The notes beneath the pieces are model-generated. The model was not told the origin of the DNA, made no database searches, and saw only the letters and a list, made by a program, of their open reading frames with translations. A program made the position numbers and the translations under genes. From assembly GCA_964196275.1 (NCBI GenBank), contig CAXMSN010000114.1, positions 8,863 through 72,862 on the forward strand: 64,000 nt of DNA, in the 5' to 3' direction. Positions 8,605-17,477 of this stretch are shown here, one piece after another (position 1 is the stretch's first letter; every line of letters starts with the position of its first letter). The stretch is from UBA5794 sp964196275. GTDB lineage: Bacteria > Actinomycetota > Acidimicrobiia > Spongiisociales > UBA5794.

Positions 8605-10475
8605 GTGTACATCGACTCCACAAGATCACCGAACAGGTCCATCATTGCCGACCGTTTCAGCTTCTGCGTGGCGGTGAGTTCGCCATCTTCGTGGTCGAGT
8701 TCCTTCGGAATCATCTTGAACTTTTTGACCTGATCAGACCTCGCGAACTTCTCGTTCGTTTCGCTGACGACTCCCTGGATGAGGCTGATCACCTCCGGCT
8801 TCTCAGCGAGGTCGCGGTACGTCGTATATGGGAGCTGTCTTCTCAACGCCCAGTTGCCGACGACGTCATACTCGATGCCTATCAAAGCCGTGATGTACTT
8901 GCGGCCGTCTCCTATCACCATGGCTTCCTTGATGAACGGGGACGCCTTCAGACTGTTCTCCACCTCAGAGGGGGACATGTTGTGCCCTCCTGATGTGACG
9001 ATGATGTGCTTGATTCGGTCGACGATCTTTACATGGGTGCCGTCCACCCAGACGCCAACATCTCCCGTCTTGAGCCAGCCGTCCTCGGTGAACGTCTCAG
9101 CAGTCGCCTCAGGATTGTTCCAGTAGCCGGGGAAGACCGCGTCGTGCTTCGTCTGGATCTCGCCCGTCTCCTCGTCGATCCTGAATCCGATGCCCTCGTA
9201 CGGCTCGCCGACGGTGCCGAGCTTGACGCGTCCGTGGAGGTTCGTGGTAGCAACAGCAGCGTTCTCTGTCATCCCATAGATCTCGTACACCGGAATGCCC
9301 AATCCCATGAAGAACTCGAGAACCTCGGGAGCGATCGCCGCCGCCCCAGATGAGGCGTATCGACAATGGCGAAGACCGATACGTTCCTTGAGCGATCGGA
9401 AGAACAGCGGATTTCCGATCCAGTAGGCAAGCCTGGCCGGTGCAGTGAAGTTCCCCCCGTTCTCGACGCGCTGGGTACCGATAAACGTTGCAAGCTTCAA
9501 ACCGAACGCGGCGATCAGCCTCTTGAGTCGCGTCGCGTCTTGAAGTCTGATCACGACTCCAGCGTGTATGCGCTCCCAGATGCGTGGGACCGCAAAGAAG
9601 ATCGTCGGTTGCACCTCACGAAGGTTCACCTGCACGGTCTCAATGGACTCGGCGAAGTTCAGGATCGGCCCGTTGTAGGCCAGCGACCATGAGGAAAACA
9701 ACCGCTCTGCGACGTGGCATAGCGGCAGATACGTGAGCTTCTCATCGTCAACGCTTTCGGGCGTGTTCTTCGAGAAGCGACCGGGGTCGTTCAGGACATG
9801 GCCGACCGCCACCTCAACATTCCGATGCGTGAGCATGGCCCCCTTTGGCGGGCCCGTCGTGCCGGATGTGTAGATGAGCGTCATCACCTCGTCCGGCTTC
9901 GCCGCGAGCATCAGTCGCTCAACTGCTCCTGGATCGCTCTGCCTGTGCGAACGACCAAGCTCCATGAAGTCGTCCCAGAACATCAGCCGGTCATCGTCCA
10001 TCGTGCGCACACCCCGTGGCTCGACGTAGATAATCGTCTCGACCTTCGGGAAAGCATCAGGGCCCGGTTCGACCACCTTGTCAACTTGCTCCTGGTCCTC
10101 GGCGAAATGGATACGCGCCCCTGAGTCGTTGAGGAGGTACTGCACCTCGGCAGTGGGATTGGTGGAGTACATCCCTGTGCAGATGGCCCTGACCGCGACC
10201 GTCGCGAAGTCGAAGATCAGCCATTCGGGACGATCCTCGCTGTGAATCGACGTCACCTCGCTTGGCTGGACCCCGAGTGCAAGGAGCGCATGCGCCGCCG
10301 TGAGCACTTCGTCCCACAACTGATAGCTCGTGCGCTCCTGCCAGATGCCGAACTCCTTGTCGCGTATCGCGACCCGTTCTGGGGTTCGTTGCGCCCAATC
10401 CCTCACGCGCCATGCGACCGTGGGGAAGGCATCCGAGAGGTCAGGGACACCCATGTGCTCAAGCGTGGAGGTCAT
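8601..10475 (-). CDS. Long-chain fatty acid/aryl-CoA ligase (AMP-forming)
   Basis: A 624-residue ANL-superfamily enzyme. The AMP-binding P-loop LIYTSGTTGPPKGAMLTH, the YEIYGMTENAA motif and KTGDVG are all present, and the length matches long-chain acyl-CoA synthetases (FACS type). It converts a carboxylic acid, ATP and CoA to the acyl-CoA. The start is placed at MTSTLEHMGV (10475); the 25 upstream codons look non-coding. The gene overlaps livH, so the acid that it activates may be the ligand imported by the ABC transporter (inference). Confidence 0.88.
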   Translation of the reverse strand: MTSTLEHMGVPDLSDAFPTVAWRVRDWAQRTPERVAIRDKEFGIWQERTSYQLWDEVLTAAHALLALGVQPSEVTSIHSEDRPEWLIFDFATVAVRAICTGMYSTNPTAEVQYLLNDSGARIHFAEDQEQVDKVVEPGPDAFPKVETIIYVEPRGVRTMDDDRLMFWDDFMELGRSHRQSDPGAVERLMLAAKPDEVMTLIYTSGTTGPPKGAMLTHRNVEVAVGHVLNDPGRFSKNTPESVDDEKLTYLPLCHVAERLFSSWSLAYNGPILNFAESIETVQVNLREVQPTIFFAVPRIWERIHAGVVIRLQDATRLKRLIAAFGLKLATFIGTQRVENGGNFTAPARLAYWIGNPLFFRSLKERIGLRHCRYASSGAAAIAPEVLEFFMGLGIPVYEIYGMTENAAVATTNLHGRVKLGTVGEPYEGIGFRIDEETGEIQTKHDAVFPGYWNNPEATAETFTEDGWLKTGDVGVWVDGTHVKIVDRIKHIIVTSGGHNMSPSEVENSLKASPFIKEAMVIGDGRKYITALIGIEYDVVGNWALRRQLPYTTYRDLAEKPEVISLIQGVVSETNEKFARSDQVKKFKMIPKELDHEDGELTATQKLKRSAMMDLFGDLVESMYT

Positions 10476-10609
10476 GCCCGTGTGCCCTTTTCTCGAGTTC
10501 CCCGAGTCTGGCATGAAGATAATCAACGCGCACGGCACTTGGCAATTCACGTCGGGGAATCGACCGATGAACAGAGTGGTCTTTGTCGCCCCGAGAACCG
10601 CGGATAGGC

Positions 10610-12271
10610 CTACGCAGTCGGTTCTGTCCTGACGCCGATCACCCTGAAGCGTCGGGCCACGAACGCGGGGTCCGTCAGTGAACTGTTGCCAGCCGCATTC
10701 GCTCCGGTGACATGGAAGTCAGAGAACGCTGACGACTGGTTGACGAACATCCCGCCGGTCAAGTTGAACGCTACCGAAACGCCACCGTCGATCGCCGCGT
10801 CAACGATCGATGACCTTGAGTCCTCATCGGTCGCGTACGCGAGCCACGTGATCGCACCACTCTTCTGAGCAGCCTCGCGAGCCAGTTCGATACTCTGCTC
10901 TCGGGATGCCGTCTTAACGACGTAGATCACCGGTCCGAACATCTCGCGCATGTAGGTGTCCTTGTCTGACGCATCTACTTCTACGATCGCTGGCGTTCGG
11001 ACAGTCGCATCAGCGAACTCTGGATTCACGACAGAGCGCGAAGCAGAGAGGACGGATCCGCTTGCCTGAGCCTTTTCCACCCGGTCGAGCGAGTCCTGGC
11101 CCTTCACCGCTCCAAGGATCGCGCTCGCTCGCGCATCATCGCTGAGCAAACCATCGACTGCGGAAACGAAGCCGCCGACAACATCGTCGTAGCTAGCGAT
11201 TCCTTCAGCAGTGGGCACTCCATCGGCTGGGACGAACAGGTTCTGTGGCGTTGTGCACATCTGGCCTGAATACATGGTCATCGAGACGCTCAGGTTTCTG
11301 AAAACCCCCATGAGATCGACGACGGAATCCATGATCACCGAGTTCACGCCCGCTTTTTCCGTGTACACCTCGGCGTGGTCGACGTTCGACTCCAGCCATT
11401 CGCCAAACGCCGAGCCGCCCGTGTAGTCGACGATCCCGACCTCCGGGCGCATCACAAGGTCTTTCGAAACGAGCTCTCCAGGGGAATCGACGATCATCTG
11501 CACAAGGTTCGGATCGAGGCCCTCCCCCGCAAGGACCTCTCTTGCCGTGCGGACCATGAGCGCAAAGGGAAGAACGGTGGCTTGATGCGGCTTGATCACG
11601 ACCGGATTCCCCGTAGCGAGACTGGCGAAGATCCCCGGGTACCCGTTCCACGTCGGGAAGGTCGAGACGCCAATCGTCACAGCCACACCTCGTGGAACAA
11701 CAATCCACTCCTTGTCGATCACGATCGGATCACGCGATCCCTGCGGCTTCTCCCACCGAAGCGGTCCGGGAAGTCGGTTCTGCTCAGCATACGCGTAGGC
11801 CACTGCCTCTACGGCACGATCCAGCGCATGCGGGCTACCTGCCTGGAACGCCATGAGGAAGCTCTGTCCCGTGGAATGCATGACGGCGTGGGCCATCTCG
11901 AAGCTGATGGATGAGAGGCGCTTGATGATCTCAAGACAGACGAAGGCGCGGTCCTCGGGCGTTGATCGCCGCCACGAAGCCATGGCAGCCACTGCATCTG
12001 AGATGACGGTGTCCACCGTCGTCAACGGATACGAGATATCCATATCGATCCCGTACGGCGATGTCTCCTCGACGACGCTGTGCCCGTCATGTTGCTGCCC
12101 TGTGTCGAACTCGTTTCCCACCAGCTCCTTGAACGCAGCCTCTCCTTCGGCCGGAGCCCCCTCTCCATATGCCTTCGGGTGTTCCGGGTATGCGCTCCAG
12201 AAAGCTCTGTCCTGGATCGCCTGGACTGCCCGATCGAGAGTTTCGCCATGAGCTGCGGAGAGTTCTGACAC
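10610..12271 (-). CDS. Aldehyde dehydrogenase family protein, PaaN-like
   Basis: A 553-residue aldehyde dehydrogenase-fold protein resembling the PaaN group of phenylacetate catabolism. The catalytic Cys is in SGQMCTTPQNLFV and the general-base Glu is probably in EVYTEKAG. The N-terminal 80 residues precede the usual domain, as in PaaN. It oxidises an aldehyde or acyl-semialdehyde using NAD(P). It heads the minus-strand run ligase-livHMKFG-thioesterase with a 134-base gap to the ligase. True PaaN versus a related dehydrogenase cannot be separated here. Confidence 0.8.
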   Translation of the reverse strand: MSELSAAHGETLDRAVQAIQDRAFWSAYPEHPKAYGEGAPAEGEAAFKELVGNEFDTGQQHDGHSVVEETSPYGIDMDISYPLTTVDTVISDAVAAMASWRRSTPEDRAFVCLEIIKRLSSISFEMAHAVMHSTGQSFLMAFQAGSPHALDRAVEAVAYAYAEQNRLPGPLRWEKPQGSRDPIVIDKEWIVVPRGVAVTIGVSTFPTWNGYPGIFASLATGNPVVIKPHQATVLPFALMVRTAREVLAGEGLDPNLVQMIVDSPGELVSKDLVMRPEVGIVDYTGGSAFGEWLESNVDHAEVYTEKAGVNSVIMDSVVDLMGVFRNLSVSMTMYSGQMCTTPQNLFVPADGVPTAEGIASYDDVVGGFVSAVDGLLSDDARASAILGAVKGQDSLDRVEKAQASGSVLSASRSVVNPEFADATVRTPAIVEVDASDKDTYMREMFGPVIYVVKTASREQSIELAREAAQKSGAITWLAYATDEDSRSSIVDAAIDGGVSVAFNLTGGMFVNQSSAFSDFHVTGANAAGNSSLTDPAFVARRFRVIGVRTEPTA

Positions 12272-12311
12272 AGTGGTCCTTTCGAGTCGTCCGACTCATC
12301 GTAATGGAGAC

Positions 12312-12499
12312 CACGTCCTCCCTTCAGGGGGGACGGCAGAGGAGCGCAGCGACGATGCAGGGGGGCCTGCGAGCCCGCGAGCCCGGAGGAGCTGGAGAAC
12401 TCGAGATCCGAAGTCCGATCGGCAATCCACCTGGCTCGCTGCCCTCCCCCTTTGAAATGAGGACGGAAGATATGGGAACTCGGTCGTCGGTCCTATCGT
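12312..12499. repeat. Double composite intergenic repeat (copies C and D)
   Basis: The divergent spacer between the aldehyde dehydrogenase and the lipoprotein gene contains copy C (GTCCTCCCTTCAGGGGGGAC plus the 33-base tract at 12331-12363 shared with 3057-3089). It also contains copy D at about 12424-12466 (ACCTGGCTCGCTG, then a weaker palindrome ending in GAGGACGGA). A pair of 7-bp units (CTCGGTC, GTCGGTC) follows. No ORF is supported in this gap; promoters for both flanking genes must lie within or beside the repeat. Confidence 0.65.
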
Positions 12500-12523
12500 C
12501 AGAATGGTATCGAGGAGGTTCTG

Positions 12524-13231
12524 GTGAAATTGGTCGTCTTCGCTTCCGCAATGCTGCTGATGCTTTCTGCTTGCGCCGCGGGTGAGAGCGACGAACCGGC
12601 TGAGCCTGAGAGAGTTGAGGCGGCTGGTGCCCTGTTCATCGAGACGGACGGCAAGAAGTTGTGTAGCGCGGTTGCGGAGTCGTACCCACCACAGTGTGCG
12701 GGCGATCGAACGGTTCTTCTCGATCTCCGACCGAACACAGTCGTTGCTCTGATGTCTCCATCCGATCCAACGCTCGCCGCTGTCACATGGACCGACTACA
12801 CGTTGCGAGTCACTGGCATCGAAACGGACGATGGTCTGACGAACGTCGAACTCGGCGATTCCGTCTACACAGCCACCGGCGACGGGCTTGTGCTGCGTGT
12901 CGCAGACCTTGGCGTGCGGGTCGGGGATCCTGTTGTGTTGCCGATGGATCTCACCAACGCGACCGACACGGCGACCGATCTGACGTTCTTCAACGGACAA
13001 CGAACAGAGCTCGTATTCGAAGATGCATCGGGCGAGGTGTACCGGTGGTCCGTTGACATGATGTTCGCTCAGTCGATAGAGACGATCACCATCGAGCCAG
13101 GCGCGACAGTCCCCTACGTCCTCACGGGCGAGCCCATTGATCTTCCCCCCGGCGACTACACGGCAAAGGCCTGGGTTACAGCGGACGGAGCAGAGAACGT
13201 CGTGGTGGTGTGGACCGCGACGGTCGGCTAG
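12524..13231 (+). CDS. Secreted lipoprotein of unknown function
   Basis: A 235-residue protein starting at GTG behind a good GAGGAGGT ribosome site. The signal peptide ends in the lipobox LMLSAC, so the mature N-terminal Cys is lipidated. Two further Cys residues lie in KLCSAVAESYPPQC and could form a disulphide. The rest is predicted to be beta-rich, with a C-terminal repeat-free region. I do not recognise a named family. It is followed by the thiolase gene after 67 bases. Confidence 0.75.
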   Translation: MKLVVFASAMLLMLSACAAGESDEPAEPERVEAAGALFIETDGKKLCSAVAESYPPQCAGDRTVLLDLRPNTVVALMSPSDPTLAAVTWTDYTLRVTGIETDDGLTNVELGDSVYTATGDGLVLRVADLGVRVGDPVVLPMDLTNATDTATDLTFFNGQRTELVFEDASGEVYRWSVDMMFAQSIETITIEPGATVPYVLTGEPIDLPPGDYTAKAWVTADGAENVVVVWTATVG

Positions 13232-13298
13232 CAATCGCCCGCCGGCCTAGCGCTTGAACTTCGCAGGGGGCGGAGCTACCGACCACTACGCTTCCGTC

Positions 13299-14501
13299 AT
13301 GACCGACGCCTTCCTCATAGACACTGTTCGCACGCCGATAGGGCGGTTTGGAGGGGCGTTGTCCTCAGTGCGACCAGACGACATGGCATCCCAGGTCATC
13401 AGGGACGTCGTTGAGCGCGTTGGAGTCGATCCGAGCAGATACGACGAAGTGTTCTTCGGCGCTGCGAATCAAGCCGGAGAGGACAACAGGAACGTTGCGC
13501 GGATGGCTTCGCTCCTTGCCGGACTGCCAGTCACCGTTCCAGGTTCCACGATCAATCGCCTGTGTGGATCAGGGATGGAGGCGATAGGCCTCGCTGCACG
13601 CACAATCCGCACTGGAGAGGCTGACCTCGTGATCGCTGGTGGCGTTGAGTCGATGAGCCGGGCGCCAAAGGTCGTGCCAAAGGCAGGAACCGCGTTCGAC
13701 AGATCACATGTGATGTACGACACGACGATCGGATGGCGTTTCACGAACCCCCGTATGCGCGAGCGATTCGGCGTCGATGAGATGCCGGGAACGGCCGAGA
13801 ATCTGGCAACCGAGTTCTCCATCGCACGTGAGGACCAGGATGCGTTTGCGTATCGCAGCCAGCAGCGCACAGAAAAGGCGCGGGTAAACGGTGTGCTCGC
13901 ACAGGAGATCACCCCCGTCTCTGTCAAGCAACGCCGGGGCGATCCGATCGTGGTCGATACCGACGAACACCCGCGGCCGGACACGACGCTTGAGAAACTG
14001 TCAACCCTTCGTCCGATCTTTGACAGTGGAACCGTGACCGCCGGAACTGCTTCGGGCATCAACGACGGCGCCGCCGCTGCGATCGTTGCATCGGGAGAAC
14101 TCGTCAAGGAACTCGGGCTTGAACCGATGGCGCGGATCGTCTCGATGGCAACGGCGGGCGTCCCGCCGAGAATCATGGGCATCGGCCCGGTCCCCGCGAC
14201 CGAAAAGCTGCTGACCCGCACCGGCATCAGTCTCAGTGAGATATCGAACATCGAACTCAACGAGGCGTTCGCCTCTCAAGCTCTCGCATGCACACGGAAG
14301 TTCGGACTTCCTGACGACGCCGAACATGTGAACCCCAACGGCGGCGCGATCGCCCTCGGCCATCCACTCGGGATGACGGGTGCGCGCCTCGTGGGCGCAG
14401 CCACACGCGAAATGGAGCGCCGCGACGGTCGTTTCGCATTAGCGACGATGTGCATCGGTGTCGGCCAGGGAATCTCGATGTTGCTGGAGCGAGTCTCCTA
14501 G
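13299..14501 (+). CDS. Acetyl-CoA acyltransferase (thiolase, PcaF/PaaJ-like)
   Basis: A 400-residue thiolase with active-site Cys89 in NRLCGSG, the His in GGAIALGHPLGMTGAR and the second Cys in CIGVGQG. The segment VFFGAANQAGEDNRNVARMA is typical of beta-ketoadipyl-CoA thiolases. It cleaves 3-oxoacyl-CoA, releasing acetyl-CoA. Start at 13299 (MTDAFLIDTVR) fits the family N-terminus; the upstream open frame does not. It may cooperate with the ligase and dehydrogenase at 8-12 kb, though it is transcribed in the opposite direction. Confidence 0.9.
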   Translation: MTDAFLIDTVRTPIGRFGGALSSVRPDDMASQVIRDVVERVGVDPSRYDEVFFGAANQAGEDNRNVARMASLLAGLPVTVPGSTINRLCGSGMEAIGLAARTIRTGEADLVIAGGVESMSRAPKVVPKAGTAFDRSHVMYDTTIGWRFTNPRMRERFGVDEMPGTAENLATEFSIAREDQDAFAYRSQQRTEKARVNGVLAQEITPVSVKQRRGDPIVVDTDEHPRPDTTLEKLSTLRPIFDSGTVTAGTASGINDGAAAAIVASGELVKELGLEPMARIVSMATAGVPPRIMGIGPVPATEKLLTRTGISLSEISNIELNEAFASQALACTRKFGLPDDAEHVNPNGGAIALGHPLGMTGARLVGAATREMERRDGRFALATMCIGVGQGISMLLERVS

Positions 14502-14522
14502 CACCGCGGCGCTCGTCAGGAC

Positions 14523-14894
14523 TCACTCGTTCGAAAGCAGCCACTTGATCCTGTCGATCGACAGCGCGTAGTGAACGACGACCCCTGCAAGAAGCGCCAC
14601 CGCATATGCCTGGTTGGCGAACGACACCACGACGATGGCAACGCCGAACACTGCAGCCTCCACAAGAAGGCGGATCGCACCAGGCACAGGAATAGGGGCC
14701 TCGCCGCTTCTGCTTCGGTCTCCAGGCACGTTGAACGTTCCCCACGCCGCCATGCCAGCTATCGGCAGTCCCACGGCCAACACCCAACTCAGTGCTCCGG
14801 ACCCGATCGCGTATCCACCGATGGCGAGCGCAGCGAACGCTGCGAGTTCCAGAACGAGCCGGAACGCGAGGTTTGCGGGATGGAATCCGAACAT
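14523..14894 (-). CDS. Small membrane protein, DUF2568/YrdB-like
   Basis: A 123-residue hydrophobic protein with four predicted membrane segments and the pattern LAFRLVLELAAFAALAIGGYA near its start, resembling DUF2568 proteins. Function unknown. It converges with the thiolase gene, with only 21 bases between the two stops. Confidence 0.65.
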   Translation of the reverse strand: MFGFHPANLAFRLVLELAAFAALAIGGYAIGSGALSWVLAVGLPIAGMAAWGTFNVPGDRSRSGEAPIPVPGAIRLLVEAAVFGVAIVVVSFANQAYAVALLAGVVVHYALSIDRIKWLLSNE

Positions 14895-14930
14895 CGGGTC
14901 AACCTAATGGCTGCGAGGTACGCTTGTCGC

Positions 14931-15521
14931 ATGAACCCAACTCGAGATGAATTGGTCGCGCTCTCGCTGGATCCGCGAGCGTTCCTTGACAGCGAGGATG
15001 CAGCACTGCGCAGGATCGCCGTGACCTCCGCCAACGTGACGACGATGGATGGCCTGTGCAAGGCACTCACACAGATGATCTCGGATCCGTCAACTCCCGT
15101 CAGAGCCGCCGTCGCAGAGAAACTGGGTGCATGCGGTGAGGATGCCGTGGACGGTCTACAGCAACTTCGTACGGACGAGAACCCGACCGTACGAGAAGCG
15201 GTAGCCACCTCCTACGGCGAGATCGGAGAGGCCTCGCAACTGGGGTGGCTCGTCGAGTGCGTTCGGTCTGACGAAGACCGACAGGTCAAGGAGGCTGCCG
15301 TTGCGTCCCTCGGTGCGATCGGCGACCCACGTGCGATCGACCCACTCCTCGAGTTCGTCAGATCGGGGCCGCCACAGGTCAGGCGCAGGGCGATTGCAGC
15401 CATCACGGTGTTCGACGACGACAGGATCGAACCAGCGCTCGTCCGAGCGGCGATGGATCGGAATCCGGGAGTGCGCGAAGCCGCCGAGATGGTGGTCGGC
15501 CGCCAGATCACAGAGGCCTAG
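14931..15521 (+). CDS. HEAT-repeat protein
   Basis: A 196-residue alpha-solenoid of about five HEAT/PBS-lyase-type repeats (for example AVAEKLGACGEDAVDGL, AVATSYGEIGEASQLGWL and AVASLGAIGDPRAIDPLL). Such proteins are binding scaffolds; no catalytic motif is present. Start at 14931 chosen because repeat-like protein begins there; the open frame upstream is antisense to the preceding gene. Its stop overlaps the convergent moaE stop by four bases. Confidence 0.75.
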   Translation: MNPTRDELVALSLDPRAFLDSEDAALRRIAVTSANVTTMDGLCKALTQMISDPSTPVRAAVAEKLGACGEDAVDGLQQLRTDENPTVREAVATSYGEIGEASQLGWLVECVRSDEDRQVKEAAVASLGAIGDPRAIDPLLEFVRSGPPQVRRRAIAAITVFDDDRIEPALVRAAMDRNPGVREAAEMVVGRQITEA

Positions 15522-15961
15522 TGCTCGGGTGAGGGCTCGCCGGAATGGTGTAGATCCTCACGCACCCACTCCGAACCACCTTCCCAATGCTCTTTCTTCC
15601 AGATCGGTACACGGTGCTTGAGTTCGTCGATGATGTAGCGGCATGCAGGGAACCCGTCGGCGCGATGCGCCGTGGAGACAGCCACGACCACAGCTGATTC
15701 CCTGAGTCCGAGAACACCAGTGCGATGCACCGCAGCGACTTTCACGATCGGCCACCGGCCCAACGCCTCGTCCACGACTTCTCGGATCTTGGTCGTGACG
15801 ACACCCTCGTACGCCTCGTACTCCAGACGAGTGACGCCCTGGCGTCCGATCGAGTGGTCACGAACCGTGCCAGAGAAGAGCACAGTGCTGCCCGCAGCGT
15901 CATCGGCGACGAACTCCATGATGCCAATCGCGTCCAATGGCTCGTCCGTAACGGAGACCAT
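15518..15961 (-). CDS. moaE: Molybdopterin synthase catalytic subunit
   Basis: A 147-residue MoaE protein with the family motifs GTVRDHSIG, LEYEAYE, HRTGVLGLRESAVVVAVS and the C-terminal VPIWKKEHWEGG containing catalytic Lys residues. With MoaD thiocarboxylate it converts precursor Z to molybdopterin. Start at 15961 preferred: AGGAA lies at a proper distance and the length matches the family; a Met at 15997 is an alternative. No moaD is adjacent. It is divergent from the HtrA-type protease gene. Confidence 0.9.
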   Translation of the reverse strand: MVSVTDEPLDAIGIMEFVADDAAGSTVLFSGTVRDHSIGRQGVTRLEYEAYEGVVTTKIREVVDEALGRWPIVKVAAVHRTGVLGLRESAVVVAVSTAHRADGFPACRYIIDELKHRVPIWKKEHWEGGSEWVREDLHHSGEPSPEH

Positions 15962-16008
15962 GACAGATTCCTGCGTACCTATGTCAGTCTTTTTCATACA
16001 CTCATCCC

Positions 16009-17475
16009 ATGCACAACGATACCCCCGGTGAGACACCCGACGAATCTCACGCTCCTCTCATGTCTGAGCGGAACGACAATGACGATGTCGGCGTTGAAGC
16101 AAGCATGGACAACATCACACCACCGTCAGAATTCGACGCCGAGACCCCAGCACCGATCGTGCCCGAGCCGAACGATCCGATGGAGCCGATCATGCCCATC
16201 GACGCGGTCGATCTTGAACCTGGTATCCAGACTGCCGAGTTCACCTACGATGAGATGCTCCCACCGCCACCGCCACCGCCACCGCCACCATCTGTCTTCT
16301 CCGGCTATGAACCGCAAACGGTGACGGAGCCGGACACCGCGCCCGAACCGCCGAAACGATCGATCGGGCTGCTTCTTCTCGGCGTCGTCGGTGCGGCCGC
16401 TTTGGGTGCTGCCCTCACGATCGGTGTACTCGCGGTAACAGGCACCTTCGACGATGAGACGGCGGTCGTGCCCACAACGGTCGCGATCGCGGCTCCTGCG
16501 GAGCCAACGAGCACCGAACCGACGACTCCGATCGCCAGCACCGGCGTAGGCGTTGATCCGGCCGCGATTGCCGCCAAGGTGCTGCCCAGCATTGTCACAG
16601 TCGTTGTGTTCGAAGACGACGAAGCCGCAAACCCCTCCGGGTCCGGTTCGGGAGTTGTCATGTCCGACGATGGCTACATCATCACGAACCACCACGTCAT
16701 CGAAGGCGCCATGTCTTACGAAGTGACCTTCGAGGACGGCAGGGTCTACACGGCCGAGCTCGTGGGTAGCGACGATCTCACTGACATCGCCGTGCTCAGG
16801 ATCTCGTCAGACGACCTCACACCGGTTGCGTTCGGTTCGTCCGAGGTCCTCGATCTCGGCGATCCTTCGGTCGCGATCGGCAATCCTCTCGGTCAAGATG
16901 GCGGCGCGTCCATCACCGCTGGCATCATCTCAGCGTTCAACAGAAGGGTCGACTTCGCCGATGAAACATCACTCTTCGGAATGATCCAGACGGACGCAGC
17001 CATCAACAGTGGATCCTCTGGCGGCGCACTTGTGAACGCAAACGGAGAACTGATCGGGATCACCTCGGCAATTGGCGTGTCGACTGCTGGACCAGAGGGC
17101 ATCGGCTATGCGATACCCATCGAGGTCGTTGAACGCATCACCGCTGAGATCATCGAGACGGGGGACGTCGAGCATCCGTTCATCGGCGTGAGGATGCAGT
17201 CGTACTTCGAAACGGCTGATGACGGAGCGGTCATCCCCGGAGGTGCGGTGATCGTGCTGATCGAGGAAGAGTCAGCGGCAGGAGACGCAGGCATGTTGCA
17301 GGACGACATTGTCATCGCCATCGACGGCAAGAAGGTCACAGGCCAATCCGATCTCGCCCTCGCCGTACGGCTCTACCGGGTCGGCGACGTCGTGACCTTC
17401 ACCGTCTTGCGAGACGGGGAGACGTTCACGTTCGATGTGCTCATGGGCCAGCGCCCGGTCGAACTCCAGGGCTGA
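16009..17475 (+). CDS. HtrA/DegP-type membrane-anchored serine protease with PDZ domain
   Basis: A 488-residue protein. An acidic cytoplasmic N-terminus with ten consecutive prolines (residues 85-94) is followed by a membrane segment (118-144), a Thr/Pro linker, a trypsin-like domain with His229 (TNHHV), an Asp in LTDIAVLR and the Ser in NSGSSGGAL, and a C-terminal PDZ domain. This is the usual actinobacterial extracytoplasmic quality-control protease. The proline run is encoded by a CCACCG hexanucleotide repeat at 16261-16290, a site prone to slippage. The stop is 2 bases before the next gene. Confidence 0.92.
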   Translation: MHNDTPGETPDESHAPLMSERNDNDDVGVEASMDNITPPSEFDAETPAPIVPEPNDPMEPIMPIDAVDLEPGIQTAEFTYDEMLPPPPPPPPPPSVFSGYEPQTVTEPDTAPEPPKRSIGLLLLGVVGAAALGAALTIGVLAVTGTFDDETAVVPTTVAIAAPAEPTSTEPTTPIASTGVGVDPAAIAAKVLPSIVTVVVFEDDEAANPSGSGSGVVMSDDGYIITNHHVIEGAMSYEVTFEDGRVYTAELVGSDDLTDIAVLRISSDDLTPVAFGSSEVLDLGDPSVAIGNPLGQDGGASITAGIISAFNRRVDFADETSLFGMIQTDAAINSGSSGGALVNANGELIGITSAIGVSTAGPEGIGYAIPIEVVERITAEIIETGDVEHPFIGVRMQSYFETADDGAVIPGGAVIVLIEEESAAGDAGMLQDDIVIAIDGKKVTGQSDLALAVRLYRVGDVVTFTVLRDGETFTFDVLMGQRPVELQG

Positions 17476-17477
17476 CG

